This document shows positions 9,038 through 17,571 of a DNA stretch of 64,000 nucleotides, piece after piece. How positions within the stretch are numbered: the stretch's first letter is position 1; each line of letters starts with the position of its first letter. The notes beneath the pieces are model-generated. The model saw only the letters and a program-made list of their open reading frames with translations. It was not told the DNA's origin and made no database searches. A program made the position numbers and the translations under genes. Source of the DNA: an uncultured Clostridia bacterium (GTDB lineage: Bacteria; Bacillota; Clostridia; UMGS1810); contig CAKSFP010000002.1 in the NCBI GenBank assembly GCA_934454585.1, forward strand, positions 62,001 through 126,000, given 5' to 3'.

Positions 9038-10110
9038 TATTCTTCGCCCTCCTTGTCGTCATTACTTTCGTCTGCGGCTGTCTCCTCCGCAGTCGGCTCC
9101 GCAGCGGAGTCCGCGGCTTCGCCGATTTCCGCACTTTCCTCGTTCTCGCCGTCTGCCTGTGTGTCGTCCGTCAGCACTATGTCGCCCTCGGTTATCTGCA
9201 GGAAGATGTCCTCCAGGCTCATGTCGACAGCCTTTACCATGAGTATCGGCAAATCGCGCTTAGCAAGCACTTCAAACAGCTGTGCCCTCACATCAACATC
9301 TTTTTCGGATTCTATTATGTAATCAAAAGAGCCGTTCTCTTTCTGTCCGAGCGAATCGACGCTCTTGACGCCCGGCACCGATCCGAGTGCAGATTCTATG
9401 TCTGCCTTGGCACCGGCCACTCTGATGACAAATTTGTTGTCATTGGTAAGTTTCTTAGAGAGATTCTCCGGCGTGTCCTCGGCAACGATCTTGCCTTTGT
9501 TTATGATGATAACCCTCTCGCAAATTGCGCTTATCTCGGGCAGAATGTGTGAGCTGAGTATGATTGTGCGGTTTTTCCCGAGTTCTTTTATAACATTTCG
9601 TATCTCAAGAATCTGTTTCGGGTCAAGTCCGACAGTCGGCTCGTCCAGGATGAGAATCTCGGGATTGCCGATGAGAGCCTGTGCAATGCCGACCCTCTGT
9701 TTATAACCCTTTGAGAGGTTTTTGATGAGTCTGCCGTACACATCTTCAATGCCGACAAGCTTGAGTATGCCGCCGATATGTGCCGCTCTGTCATCTTTAA
9801 CTTTCTTTATGTCACACACAAAATTGAGATATTCGTCCACCGTCATGTCCATGTAAAGCGGCGGCTGCTCCGGCAGATATCCGACTGCCTTTTTGCATTC
9901 CATGGGGTTTGTCACATTGTCAAAACCGTCTATGGTCACAGTGCCCTCGGTTGCAGAAATGTACCCTGTGATGATGTTCATCGTGGTAGACTTCCCGGCG
10001 CCGTTCGGACCGAGAAAGCCGAGTATTTCACCCTTGTTCACAGTGAACGACACATCGTCGAGCGCCTTTCCCTTTCCGTATGACTTTGTAAGATTTTTTA
10101 CTTCTATCAT
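9037..10110 (-). CDS. ABC transporter ATPase (GldA-like) with acidic tail
   Basis: A cytoplasmic ATPase of about 357 residues. It has Walker A GPNGAGKST, signature LSKGYKQRVGIAQAL, Walker B ILILDEPTVGLD and the switch His in ILSSHILPE. Residues ~230-305 form the usual C-terminal domain of CcmA-type ATPases. An unusual acidic tail of about 45 residues follows (DDTQADGENEESAEIGEAAD...KEGEE) and is absent from typical family members. The ATG at 10110 is preferred because AAAGGA lies at proper distance; an ATG three codons earlier abuts that site. It heads the four-gene cluster ATPase, permease, GldG-like, DUF4340. Confidence 0.88.
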   Translation of the reverse strand: MIEVKNLTKSYGKGKALDDVSFTVNKGEILGFLGPNGAGKSTTMNIITGYISATEGTVTIDGFDNVTNPMECKKAVGYLPEQPPLYMDMTVDEYLNFVCDIKKVKDDRAAHIGGILKLVGIEDVYGRLIKNLSKGYKQRVGIAQALIGNPEILILDEPTVGLDPKQILEIRNVIKELGKNRTIILSSHILPEISAICERVIIINKGKIVAEDTPENLSKKLTNDNKFVIRVAGAKADIESALGSVPGVKSVDSLGQKENGSFDYIIESEKDVDVRAQLFEVLAKRDLPILMVKAVDMSLEDIFLQITEGDIVLTDDTQADGENEESAEIGEAADSAAEPTAEETAADESNDDKEGEE

Positions 10111-10132
10111 ACATTCCATCCTTTCGAAAATC

Positions 10133-10174
10133 GCAGTGCGATATGATAGGACTATTCTATCATATTCGCACTGC
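10133..10174 (-). terminator. Long hairpin between aspS and the ABC cluster
   Basis: A nearly perfect palindrome (GCAGTGCGATATGATAG pairing with CTATCATATTCGCACTGC, one bulged base, 7-nt loop). On the minus strand it starts 18 bases after the aspS stop and is followed by GATTTTCG, so it can act as an intrinsic terminator. It also sits only 23 bases before the ABC ATPase start, so it could instead be an operator or leader structure. Confidence 0.6.
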
Positions 10175-10192
10175 CCACTTGTTAATAAACCG

Positions 10193-11986
10193 TTAATCTT
10201 CTTTTTCGTTTTTTTCTATCTCTATTCCCAGTTCCTTAAGCTGCACTCCGTCCACATAGTCCGGCGCACCGCTCATCAGCTCCGATGCATTCTGCACCTT
10301 CGGGAACGCCATGACATCTCTTATGGAATCGCAGCCGTCAAGCAGCATAACCATTCTGTCGAATCCGTACGCCATGCCGCCGTGCGGAGGCGCACCGTAT
10401 TCAAACGCCTTGAGCAGGAATCCGAATCTTGCCCACGCGTCCTCCTGTGACAGACCGATCACCTCAAACATCTTCTCCTGAAGATCTGTATTGTATATTC
10501 TCATGCTGCCGCCGCCGAGCTCAACACCGTTGAGTATGATGTCGTATGCCTTTGCTCTCACTCTGCCCGGATCACTGTCAAGATACTGCAAATCCTCATC
10601 CATGGGCGCTGTGAAAGGATGGTGCATCGCGACAAATCTGCCCTCGTCCTCGCTGTATTCAAGCAGCGGAAACTCTGTTACCCAAAGCAGATTGTACTTA
10701 TCGGGGTCAATGAGTCCGTGCTGTTTTGCAACCTCTATTCTGAGTGCGCCGAGAGAATCGAACACAACCTTGTCCTTGTCCGCAACGATAAAAATTACAT
10801 CATTTACCTCTGCTTCGGTTTTGTCAAGGATTGCTTTCATCTCGTCATCACTCATGAACTTGGCAATCGGAGACTGCACGCCGTCGGCGTTGAGTTTAAT
10901 CCATGCAAGCCCCTTTGCCTTGTATGTCTTGGTAAATTCCTGGAGTGCATCAATATTCTTGCGCGAGATTTTGTCCGCAAGGTTCTTTGCGTTAATCGCC
11001 CTTACCGAGCCTCCGTTTGCTATAGCGTCTGAAAATACCTTAAATCCGCAGTTCGCCACTGCGTCAGAGATATTCTTTATCTCCAGACCGAATCTTGTGT
11101 CCGGCTTGTCCGAACCGAATCTGTCCATAGCCTCGGCATAGGGCATACGCAGGAACGGAGTTTTAATCTCTATGCCCTTAATCTCCTTGAAAATGCGCGC
11201 AATGAGTTGTTCGTTGAGTGAGAGTATATCGTCCATATTCACAAAAGACAATTCCTCGTCAATCTGTGTGAACTCCGGCTGTCTGTCGGCACGCAAATCC
11301 TCATCCCGGAAGCATTTTGCTATCTGAAAATATCTGTCCATGCCGGATATCATGAGCAACTGCTTGTATATCTGCGGCGACTGCGGCAGAGCATAGAATT
11401 TTCCGTTGTGCACACGGCTCGGCACAAGGTAGTCTCTTGCGCCCTCGGGGGTACTCTTCATGAGTATCGGCGTCTCTATCTCGTAAAAATCGTTTTCGGT
11501 AAAGAAGTTGCGCACTATGTTTGCAATCCTGCTCCTCATGATGAGTCTGCGCTGCATATCCGGGCGGCGCAGATCGAGATATCTGTATGTAAGACGCAAA
11601 TCTTCCTTTACATCGCTGTTTTCCACGATGTAGAACGGTGGCGTCTTTGCCGTGGAGAGTATGCGCAGTTCCGTTGCCACAATCTCAATGTCACCCGTCG
11701 CCATATTGGGGTTGACTGCCGATTCGTCTCTTGCGGCAACCTTTCCGCACACGGCTATGACAAATTCGTCACGCACCTTTGCCGCTTTTTCGTACATCGC
11801 CGCATCGTCGGTGCCGAATACACACTGGATTATGCCAGACACATCACGCAGATTGATAAATATCAGTCCGCCGAGGTTTCTCACGGAATTGGTAAATCCC
11901 ATGAGAACCACATCTTCACCAATGTTTTTTTTGCTCAGCGCCGCACATTTGTGCGTGCGCTTGATTCCGTCAATTGTTTCAAACAT
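10193..11986 (-). CDS. aspS: Aspartate--tRNA ligase
   Basis: A 597-residue class II aminoacyl-tRNA synthetase of normal bacterial length. It has an N-terminal OB-fold anticodon domain (~1-110), the class II motif 2 FRDEDLRADRQPEFTQID, the bacterial GAD insertion (~280-420) and motif 3 GMAYGFDRMVMLLDG. It charges tRNA-Asp in the cytoplasm; whether it also charges tRNA-Asn cannot be seen here. It follows hisS after 27 bp, a common Firmicute arrangement, and has GGAGGAGAAACAAA before its ATG. No T-box leader is present, and the gene is probably transcribed from the hisS promoter. Confidence 0.97.
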   Translation of the reverse strand: MFETIDGIKRTHKCAALSKKNIGEDVVLMGFTNSVRNLGGLIFINLRDVSGIIQCVFGTDDAAMYEKAAKVRDEFVIAVCGKVAARDESAVNPNMATGDIEIVATELRILSTAKTPPFYIVENSDVKEDLRLTYRYLDLRRPDMQRRLIMRSRIANIVRNFFTENDFYEIETPILMKSTPEGARDYLVPSRVHNGKFYALPQSPQIYKQLLMISGMDRYFQIAKCFRDEDLRADRQPEFTQIDEELSFVNMDDILSLNEQLIARIFKEIKGIEIKTPFLRMPYAEAMDRFGSDKPDTRFGLEIKNISDAVANCGFKVFSDAIANGGSVRAINAKNLADKISRKNIDALQEFTKTYKAKGLAWIKLNADGVQSPIAKFMSDDEMKAILDKTEAEVNDVIFIVADKDKVVFDSLGALRIEVAKQHGLIDPDKYNLLWVTEFPLLEYSEDEGRFVAMHHPFTAPMDEDLQYLDSDPGRVRAKAYDIILNGVELGGGSMRIYNTDLQEKMFEVIGLSQEDAWARFGFLLKAFEYGAPPHGGMAYGFDRMVMLLDGCDSIRDVMAFPKVQNASELMSGAPDYVDGVQLKELGIEIEKNEKED

Positions 11987-12013
11987 TTTGTTTCTCCTCC
12001 GAGTATTTATATC

Positions 12014-13270
12014 TTATTCAATTTCTTTTGCAATTGCCTCTGCGGTTGCGTCAACCGTGATTTCTTCACCCTTAGCCATGTTCTTCAGCTTGACTTTTCC
12101 GCTCTCTATCTCATCATCGCCGAGCACTATCACATACTCCGCTCTTATCTTGTTGGCATACTTAAGCTGTGCTTTTACACTTCTGTCCATGTGGTCGCGC
12201 TCCGCACTCACACCAATGCTCCGCAGTTCTTGCACAAGCCTGTGCGCAAACATCGAGCTTTGCTCGCCCATGCTGCCGACAAATATCTTTACATTGCTTG
12301 TGTCGGGAATCTCTATCCCCTGTTCCTCCATGGTAAGCAGCAGCCTTTCCATGCCGAGGGCAAATCCGCAAGCCGGAGTTGCGTTTCCGCCGAGTTCCTC
12401 CACAAGTCCGTCATATCTTCCGCCGCCGCATATGGTGTTGTTGGAGTTTTTGTTCTGCGCGGTTATCTCAAACACGGTCTTTGTGTAGTAGTCCAGTCCG
12501 CGCACTATGTACGGATCTATCTCGTAGTCCATCCCGACTGCTTCAAGGTATTTTTTTACCTGTTCAAAGTGAGCCTCACACTCCTGACATATGTTGTCAA
12601 TCAGCAGCGGCGCACCCTTTGCAATCTGCTTGCAAACCGGGCTCTTGCAGTCAAGAATCCTCATCGGGTTGCGCTCATATCTGCTCTTGCAGGTGTCACA
12701 CAGTTCGTCGTAGTGACCGCTGAGATATTCGCGCAGTTTTTCGTTATATGCCTTTCTGCATTTGGGGCAGCCGATGCTGTTTATGTTGAGTGTGAGCCCT
12801 TTAAGACCCAATCGGCGATACAAAAGCATCGGCAATTGCATCATTTCTGCATCAGCACTCGGGTTCTGTGTACCGAAGTACTCCACGCCGAACTGATGAA
12901 ATTCTCTCAGCCTGCCTGCCTGCGGCTTTTCGTATCTGTAACAGCTCGTCAGATAAAATGTCTTTATCGGCATTGGGTTGTTGAATAATCCGTGCTCTAT
13001 AAACAGTCGCACCGCACCGGAAGTGCCCTCGGGACGCAGAGTAATGCTGCGGTCCCCCTTGTCATTGAAAGTATACATCTCTTTTTCCACCACATCGGTC
13101 GTGTCGCCCACGCCGCGCTGAAAAAGCTCTGTGTGTTCAAACACAGGTGTGCGGATTTCGGATATGCCGAATTCCTTTGTTATTTCTCTGATTTTATCTT
13201 CAATAAATTGCCACTTGAAAGAATTCTCGGGAACAACATCCATCGTACCCTTGGGCGCTTTTATGATCAT
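12014..13270 (-). CDS. hisS: Histidine--tRNA ligase
   Basis: A 418-residue class II synthetase that attaches histidine to tRNA-His. It has motif 1 around IRTPVFEHTELFQRG, motif 2 SCYRYEKPQAGRLREFHQFG, the histidine motifs RGLDYYTKTVFE and GGGRYDGL, and a C-terminal anticodon domain (~325-418). GGGAGGT precedes the ATG. It is the first gene of a two-gene operon with aspS and has a consensus promoter ~60-90 bases upstream. No T-box or other leader element is recognisable in the short leader. Confidence 0.97.
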   Translation of the reverse strand: MIIKAPKGTMDVVPENSFKWQFIEDKIREITKEFGISEIRTPVFEHTELFQRGVGDTTDVVEKEMYTFNDKGDRSITLRPEGTSGAVRLFIEHGLFNNPMPIKTFYLTSCYRYEKPQAGRLREFHQFGVEYFGTQNPSADAEMMQLPMLLYRRLGLKGLTLNINSIGCPKCRKAYNEKLREYLSGHYDELCDTCKSRYERNPMRILDCKSPVCKQIAKGAPLLIDNICQECEAHFEQVKKYLEAVGMDYEIDPYIVRGLDYYTKTVFEITAQNKNSNNTICGGGRYDGLVEELGGNATPACGFALGMERLLLTMEEQGIEIPDTSNVKIFVGSMGEQSSMFAHRLVQELRSIGVSAERDHMDRSVKAQLKYANKIRAEYVIVLGDDEIESGKVKLKNMAKGEEITVDATAEAIAKEIE

Positions 13271-13328
13271 AAAAATACCTCCCGATTCATAATCGGCTAT
13301 GCAAACAAGTCATAGCTATATAAGATAT

Positions 13329-13357
13329 ATTTTACATAAAAATTGCCCAAATGTCAA
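13329..13357 (-). promoter_or_regulatory. hisS-aspS promoter
   Basis: Minus-strand TTGACA (13357-13352), a 17-base spacer and TAAAAT (13334-13329): a near-perfect vegetative promoter. The leader to hisS would be about 50 nt. Confidence 0.7.
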
Positions 13358-13385
13358 GCAAAGACAAGCAATATTGCAATATTAT

Positions 13386-14642
13386 TTATCTGAACTCTAT
13401 ATCGGCGCCGAGAGAGCGCAGTTTTCGGTCAAAATTTTCGTATCCGCGGCATATGAGTTCTGCCGATTCTATCCGTGTTGTGCCCAATGCCGCCATGCCG
13501 GCTATGGCAAGCGCAGCACCGGCGCGCAGGTCCGTCGCCGTCACCATTGCCCCGTCAAGCGAGCTGCAGCCCTCTATGACAGCGCTTCTGCCGTCGATTT
13601 TTATGTTGGCATGCATACGCATAAGCTCCGTCATATGCATAAATCTGTTTTCAAACACCGTCTCGGTTATTATTCCCGTCCCCTCGGCATAGCACATGAG
13701 CGCCGAAAACACCGACTGCATATCCGTCGGGAACCCCGGGTGCGGCAAAGTTTTAATGTCGGTCGCCTTTATGGTGCCGCTCTTTGCCACGGTGATGACT
13801 TCTTGCTTTTCCTCAACCGTCACGCCCATCTCGCGCAGCTTTGCGATAATCGGGTTTAGATGTTCGGACAAGGCACCTGTTATACTCACATTGCCGCCTG
13901 TGCACGCCGCGGCAACCATGAAAGTGCCTGCCTCTATCCTGTCGGGAATTATGCTGTATTCGCACGCCCTCAGCCCGTCCACGCCGTTTACCGTTATATG
14001 CTCCGTGCCTGCACCGTCAATATGAGCGCCGCATTTAATAAGGAAGTTGGCAAGGTCGGTCACTTCCGGCTCTGTGGCCGCGTTTTCTATCTCCGTCACC
14101 CCCTCGGCAAGGCAAGCCGCCGTCATGAGATTCTCCGTCGCTCCTACGGACGGGAAGTCAAGATAGATTTTTGCTCCGTGCAGCCGCTTTGCGCGAAACT
14201 CCATGAATCCGTGACCCATCTGCGACTGTGCGCCCATGAGGCAGAGTCCCTTAATGTGCAGATCGACCGGGCGTGTCCCTATGCGGCAGCCGCCGGGCAG
14301 GGATATGCGCACATAGCCGAATCTTGCAAGCAGCGCACCCGACACAAGAAAAGACGCCCGAAATTTTGTCACCAATTCATAGGGGGAGATGAGATTATCT
14401 ATACCGTCTGCACAGATGACAAGCGAATCGCCTTCAAATGAAGCATCACAGCCAAAACACCTGAGCAGCGCCGTCATTTCGTCCACATCGGACAAATGCG
14501 GAATATTTTTCAGTATAATTTTTCCGCTAACGGCGGCGCACGACGCCATAATCGGCAATGCGGCGTTTTTCGAACCGCATATATTCACATTTCCTGTCAG
14601 CGGATGACCGCCGTTTATAATTAATTCTGACAATATAATCAC
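13386..14642 (-). CDS. murA: UDP-N-acetylglucosamine 1-carboxyvinyltransferase
   Basis: A 418-residue enzyme of two inverted alpha/beta domains that transfers enolpyruvate from PEP to UDP-GlcNAc, the first committed step of peptidoglycan synthesis. Motifs are INGGHPLTGNVNICGSKNAALP near the start and LPGGCRIGTRPVDLHIKGL, whose C119 corresponds to the fosfomycin-reactive catalytic cysteine. The start is uncertain: GTG at 14642 or TTG at 14633, and no strong ribosome site is visible for either. It stands alone between hisS and the divergent mscL. Confidence 0.95.
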   Translation of the reverse strand: MIILSELIINGGHPLTGNVNICGSKNAALPIMASCAAVSGKIILKNIPHLSDVDEMTALLRCFGCDASFEGDSLVICADGIDNLISPYELVTKFRASFLVSGALLARFGYVRISLPGGCRIGTRPVDLHIKGLCLMGAQSQMGHGFMEFRAKRLHGAKIYLDFPSVGATENLMTAACLAEGVTEIENAATEPEVTDLANFLIKCGAHIDGAGTEHITVNGVDGLRACEYSIIPDRIEAGTFMVAAACTGGNVSITGALSEHLNPIIAKLREMGVTVEEKQEVITVAKSGTIKATDIKTLPHPGFPTDMQSVFSALMCYAEGTGIITETVFENRFMHMTELMRMHANIKIDGRSAVIEGCSSLDGAMVTATDLRAGAALAIAGMAALGTTRIESAELICRGYENFDRKLRSLGADIEFR

Positions 14643-14694
14643 CGGTTATATTATGTGTTTAACAAGGATTTTTTATCAATTTTCAATTAATGAA

Positions 14695-14723
14695 TTGACA
14701 AACAAAATTTTATGTTATACAAT
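14695..14723 (+). promoter_or_regulatory. mscL promoter
   Basis: TTGACA (14695-14700), 17-base spacer, TACAAT (14718-14723). The start codon lies 36 bases downstream with AAAAAGGAG in between. Confidence 0.7.
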
Positions 14724-14758
14724 ATTTTTCGTAACAAACGAAAAAGGAGTTTTGTCAA

Positions 14759-15154
14759 ATGTGGGAAGAATTTAGAAAATTTGCATTTAAGGGAAATGTT
14801 GTCGATATGGCTGTCGGCGTCATCATCGGCGGCGCTTTCGGAAAAATCGTATCGTCACTCGTCAATGATATAATAATGCCGATTTTCGGCTACATCACAT
14901 CCGGCGTGGATTTCAAGGACCTCAAAATAACGCTCGGTACAGATAAATCCGCACAGATACTCTACGGCAACTTTATTCAAAATGTGGTTGACTTCTTTAT
15001 AATAGCAATTTCGGTTTTTCTTTTTATAAAATTGGTGAACAACACAAAGGACCGAATGAAGCATAAAGAGGAAGAAGAAAAAGAAGAAGCACCGCAGATC
15101 TCGAATGAAGAAAAACTCCTCACCGAGATACGCGATTTGCTTAAAGACAAATAA
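14759..15154 (+). CDS. mscL: Large-conductance mechanosensitive channel
   Basis: A 131-residue channel subunit that opens under membrane tension to release solutes during hypo-osmotic shock. The N-terminal helix and TM1 match the family closely (MWEEFRKFAFKGNVVDMAVGVIIGGAFGKIVSSLVNDIIMP). TM2 is at ~78-100. The charged C-terminal bundle (KEEEEKEEAPQIS...LLTEIRDLLKDK) is as expected. AAAAAGGAG precedes the ATG. It is monocistronic, with its own promoter and a terminator directly after the stop. Confidence 0.96.
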   Translation: MWEEFRKFAFKGNVVDMAVGVIIGGAFGKIVSSLVNDIIMPIFGYITSGVDFKDLKITLGTDKSAQILYGNFIQNVVDFFIIAISVFLFIKLVNNTKDRMKHKEEEEKEEAPQISNEEKLLTEIRDLLKDK

Positions 15155-15159
15155 AAAAA

Positions 15160-15203
15160 CAACCGCCGCACGAGATGAAAAATCTTTGTGCGGCGATTTT
15201 GTT
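15160..15203. terminator. Bidirectional terminator between mscL and uppP
   Basis: Stem CGCCGCAC / GTGCGGCG (15164-15171 with 15188-15195). It is followed by ATTTTGTTT on the plus strand and by GTTGTTTTTTT on the minus strand, so it can end both convergent genes. Confidence 0.85.
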
Positions 15204-15232
15204 TAGGCAAGCGAGACTCGAACACGCACTTC

Positions 15233-16051
15233 CTATGCAAATATCGAAAAATACAAAATAACCAATATACCGAGCACTATTCTGTAGTAGCCGAATACCC
15301 TGAAATCGTGCTTTCTTATATACCCCATAAGCAGTTTGATGGCGACAATTGACACCAAGAACGCCGTCACCATGCCGACAAGGAGCACGGCAATCTCCGC
15401 AGAACCAAATGCTGCTCCCGCCTTAAGCAACTTTAGTGCGCTCGCACCAAACATGACAGGTATCGCCATAAAGAAAGAAAACTCTGCCGCCACATATCTG
15501 CTTGTACCGAGGATAATCGCACCGAGAATGGTGGAACCCGATCTCGATGTGCCGGGTATGAGTGAGAGTACCTGGAAACAGCCTATGAGGACAGCAATTT
15601 TGTACGGCAGTGTATCAAGATTATCAAACTTCGGCTGAGTTCCCCGGTTTTCCACAAGTATAAAAAGCACACCGTAGATAATGAGCGCCGCCGCTATGAC
15701 AAACGGCGTCTTGCAATGAGCGTCGATGAAGTCGTCACAAAGCAAGCCTATCACTGCGGCAGGCAGTGTAGCAACTATTGCCTTTGCCCAAAGTTGAAAT
15801 GTCTGAGTTTTTTCAAAACCGGTCTTTTTCGGTGAAAAGGGATTTAATTTGTGAAAATATATAACAATGACAGCGAGTATCGAACCGAACTGTATTACTA
15901 CATCGAACACATCCATAAACTCTTTATCCATACCGAGATTCAGAAACCGATTCACAAGAATAAGATGCCCGGTGCTGCTTACCGGCAGCCACTCGGTTAT
16001 GCCCTGAACTATTCCCAGCAGGCAGGTTTTCAAGAATAATATAATATCCAT
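15233..16051 (-). CDS. uppP: Undecaprenyl-diphosphatase
   Basis: About 272 residues with roughly eight membrane helices. It removes a phosphate from undecaprenyl diphosphate to recycle the lipid carrier for wall synthesis and gives bacitracin tolerance. The family signatures are visible: GIVQGITEWLPVSSTGHLIL near the N-terminus and PGTSRSGSTILGAIILGTSR at mid-protein, which supply the catalytic Glu, His and Arg residues. The ATG at 16051 has AGGAG eight bases upstream; a GTG three codons earlier is too close to that site. It follows the dehydrogenase gene by 14 bp and may be co-transcribed. Confidence 0.95.
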   Translation of the reverse strand: MDIILFLKTCLLGIVQGITEWLPVSSTGHLILVNRFLNLGMDKEFMDVFDVVIQFGSILAVIVIYFHKLNPFSPKKTGFEKTQTFQLWAKAIVATLPAAVIGLLCDDFIDAHCKTPFVIAAALIIYGVLFILVENRGTQPKFDNLDTLPYKIAVLIGCFQVLSLIPGTSRSGSTILGAIILGTSRYVAAEFSFFMAIPVMFGASALKLLKAGAAFGSAEIAVLLVGMVTAFLVSIVAIKLLMGYIRKHDFRVFGYYRIVLGILVILYFSIFA

Positions 16052-16065
16052 TTTGCACACTCCTT

Positions 16066-17025
16066 TTATATGTCAACTCTGCAACGGATTTTCCCGTCAA
16101 AAAACGCCTCTATGTTAAGTACAATTTCGTCCAGACAACGCACACGCGATTCATATGCGCCCCACGACATATGCGGCAGCAGACACACATTGTCAAGTGA
16201 GAGCAGTTTTGTGAAAGGGTGGTCGGCGCCGAACGGTTCCGTTGAATAAACATCGGCACCCATCGCCGCAACATTGCCGGAGAGCACGGCATCCGCAACC
16301 GCAGCCTCATCCCACACCGCCCCGCGAGCGGCATTGAAAATTATTGCATTTTTCTTGGCAAGCGATATCATGTCGCGGCTCACTATACCGGATGTCTCAT
16401 CACTCAGCGGCAGATGAATAGTTATTATGTCAGATCTCCTCATCAGCTCGTCAAGCGGAACACACTCAATGCCGTCAATCGGTTTTCGCTTAAATCCGAT
16501 TACCCGACAGCCTATTGCCCGGGCAATCTTTGCAACCTCCGTGCCTATGCCGCCGAGACCTACTATGCCCCATGTCATGCCGCACAGCTCGTGATACACA
16601 GGCGACAGATGATTCTGCACACCGCCGCAAGTGTAACTGCCGTCTTTTACATATCTGTCGTACTCGCCAATGTGGTTTGCAAGGCCGAGCACTGCCGCAA
16701 CAGTTACCTGAGCCACACTGTGCGAAGAATAACCCACCACATTGCACACGGCAATTCCGTGTGCCGCACAGTAGCGTGTATCAACATTGTCATAACCTGT
16801 GGCTGTTATGCAGATGAGTTTCAGCTTTGATGCGCTGCAAAGGTTTGTCTCATTCAACTTAACTTTGTTGAGTATAATCACATCGCAATCCGCAATGCGC
16901 TCCGCCACAAGTTCCGCCGGCGTGGCATCATACTTCACAACCGAGTCGATATTTTTTATCTTTTCGAATTTTTCAAAACTCACATCTCCGCCGACAGTGG
17001 CGGCATCCAGAATCACAATTTTCAT
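16066..17025 (-). CDS. D-2-hydroxyacid dehydrogenase (NAD-dependent)
   Basis: A 319-residue cytoplasmic oxidoreductase. The Rossmann motif is GIVGLGGIGTEVAKIARA (~148-165). Catalytic residues of the family are present: Arg in FNAARGAVWDE, Glu in VYSTEPFG and His in LLPHMSWGAYE. It resembles the glycerate/phosphoglycerate/lactate dehydrogenase group, and substrate cannot be assigned more finely. AAGGAG lies 8 bases before the ATG. It probably shares a transcript with uppP, though no functional link is evident. Confidence 0.88.
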   Translation of the reverse strand: MKIVILDAATVGGDVSFEKFEKIKNIDSVVKYDATPAELVAERIADCDVIILNKVKLNETNLCSASKLKLICITATGYDNVDTRYCAAHGIAVCNVVGYSSHSVAQVTVAAVLGLANHIGEYDRYVKDGSYTCGGVQNHLSPVYHELCGMTWGIVGLGGIGTEVAKIARAIGCRVIGFKRKPIDGIECVPLDELMRRSDIITIHLPLSDETSGIVSRDMISLAKKNAIIFNAARGAVWDEAAVADAVLSGNVAAMGADVYSTEPFGADHPFTKLLSLDNVCLLPHMSWGAYESRVRCLDEIVLNIEAFFDGKIRCRVDI

Positions 17026-17109
17026 GTAAAATCTCCTTATGTCACATTTACCCTATTCATCAAACAGACGGATACTTTCATGCCAAGTATAATTTACTCA
17101 AAGGCGAGG

Positions 17110-17406
17110 GGTATATATTTTATTTTGTGCGAGCAAGTTCTGCACTGCCGCATGAGGAAAGTATCCCGTCAAAGGATGTGTATGTGTTTTTTATTCTTAG
17201 GCGACGAGTTCAGCGCAGGGCTCCCAAAAAGGTGGTAGCGTAGCGCGCCTTTTTGGGAAGAAGGAGAAACAGCAAAGCGAGTAAGCTGTAAATCTCCCGA
17301 TTTGCAGCGCACGATGCGCTGCTTGTTTCGACGCAGGCGTCAAGAATAAAAAAAACACATACACAGACGGCACAAAACTTCATTCATTCCGAATAAAATA
17401 TGTACC
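17110..17406. repeat. Structured palindromic repeat, copy A (297 bp)
   Basis: This fills most of the 546-bp gap between the dehydrogenase and the GH26-like gene. The ends are inverted: GGTATATATTTTATT at 17110 and its complement (one mismatch) ending at 17406. An inner inverted pair, GTGTATGTGTTTTTTATTC at 17178-17196 with its complement at 17343-17363, closes the centre. Inside are three hairpins: CCCAAAAAGG/CCTTTTTGGG (17223-17257), GGAGA..CAGC/GCTG..TCTCC (17263-17297) and GCAGCGCA/TGCGCTGC (17304-17322). No open reading frame of note is present. A shorter relative with the same ends lies at 31.2-31.4 kb. It resembles a miniature transposon-like element or a structured RNA gene; no clear target duplication is visible. 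Confidence 0.75.
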
Positions 17407-17504
17407 ACCGAGCCGATTCGCCGTCTTACAAAAAATGTTCCGGTGCGGATTTTAACCGCCGCCTACCATTCTACCACAAAATCTTATCATATTCAACCCC
17501 ATGC

Positions 17505-17533
17505 TTTACATATAATCAAAAATGTGCTAAAAT
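17505..17533 (+). promoter_or_regulatory. Promoter of the GH26-like gene
   Basis: TTTACA (17505-17510), 17-base spacer, TAAAAT (17528-17533), about 39 bases before the start codon. Confidence 0.55.
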
Positions 17534-17571
17534 ATTCATATTGACATTACACACAGAAACGAGGAAAAAGA

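Noticed and set aside
11408..12988. A 526-codon open frame on the plus strand
   Set aside because: It lies wholly antisense to aspS and hisS, whose motifs are unmistakable. Its translation is Cys/His-rich without domains, as expected of a shadow frame.
13271..13385. A possible T-box leader before hisS
   Set aside because: The leader from the consensus promoter is about 50 nt, too short, and lacks the conserved T-box motif.
15205..15232. A tRNA-like T-arm (minus-strand GTTCGAGTCTCGC with TTGCCTA) just after uppP, echoed weakly at 57813-57835
   Set aside because: No anticodon or D-arm can be found upstream, the T-stem has a mismatch and the second site is only loosely similar. It may be a decayed tRNA end but cannot be supported as a gene or attachment site.
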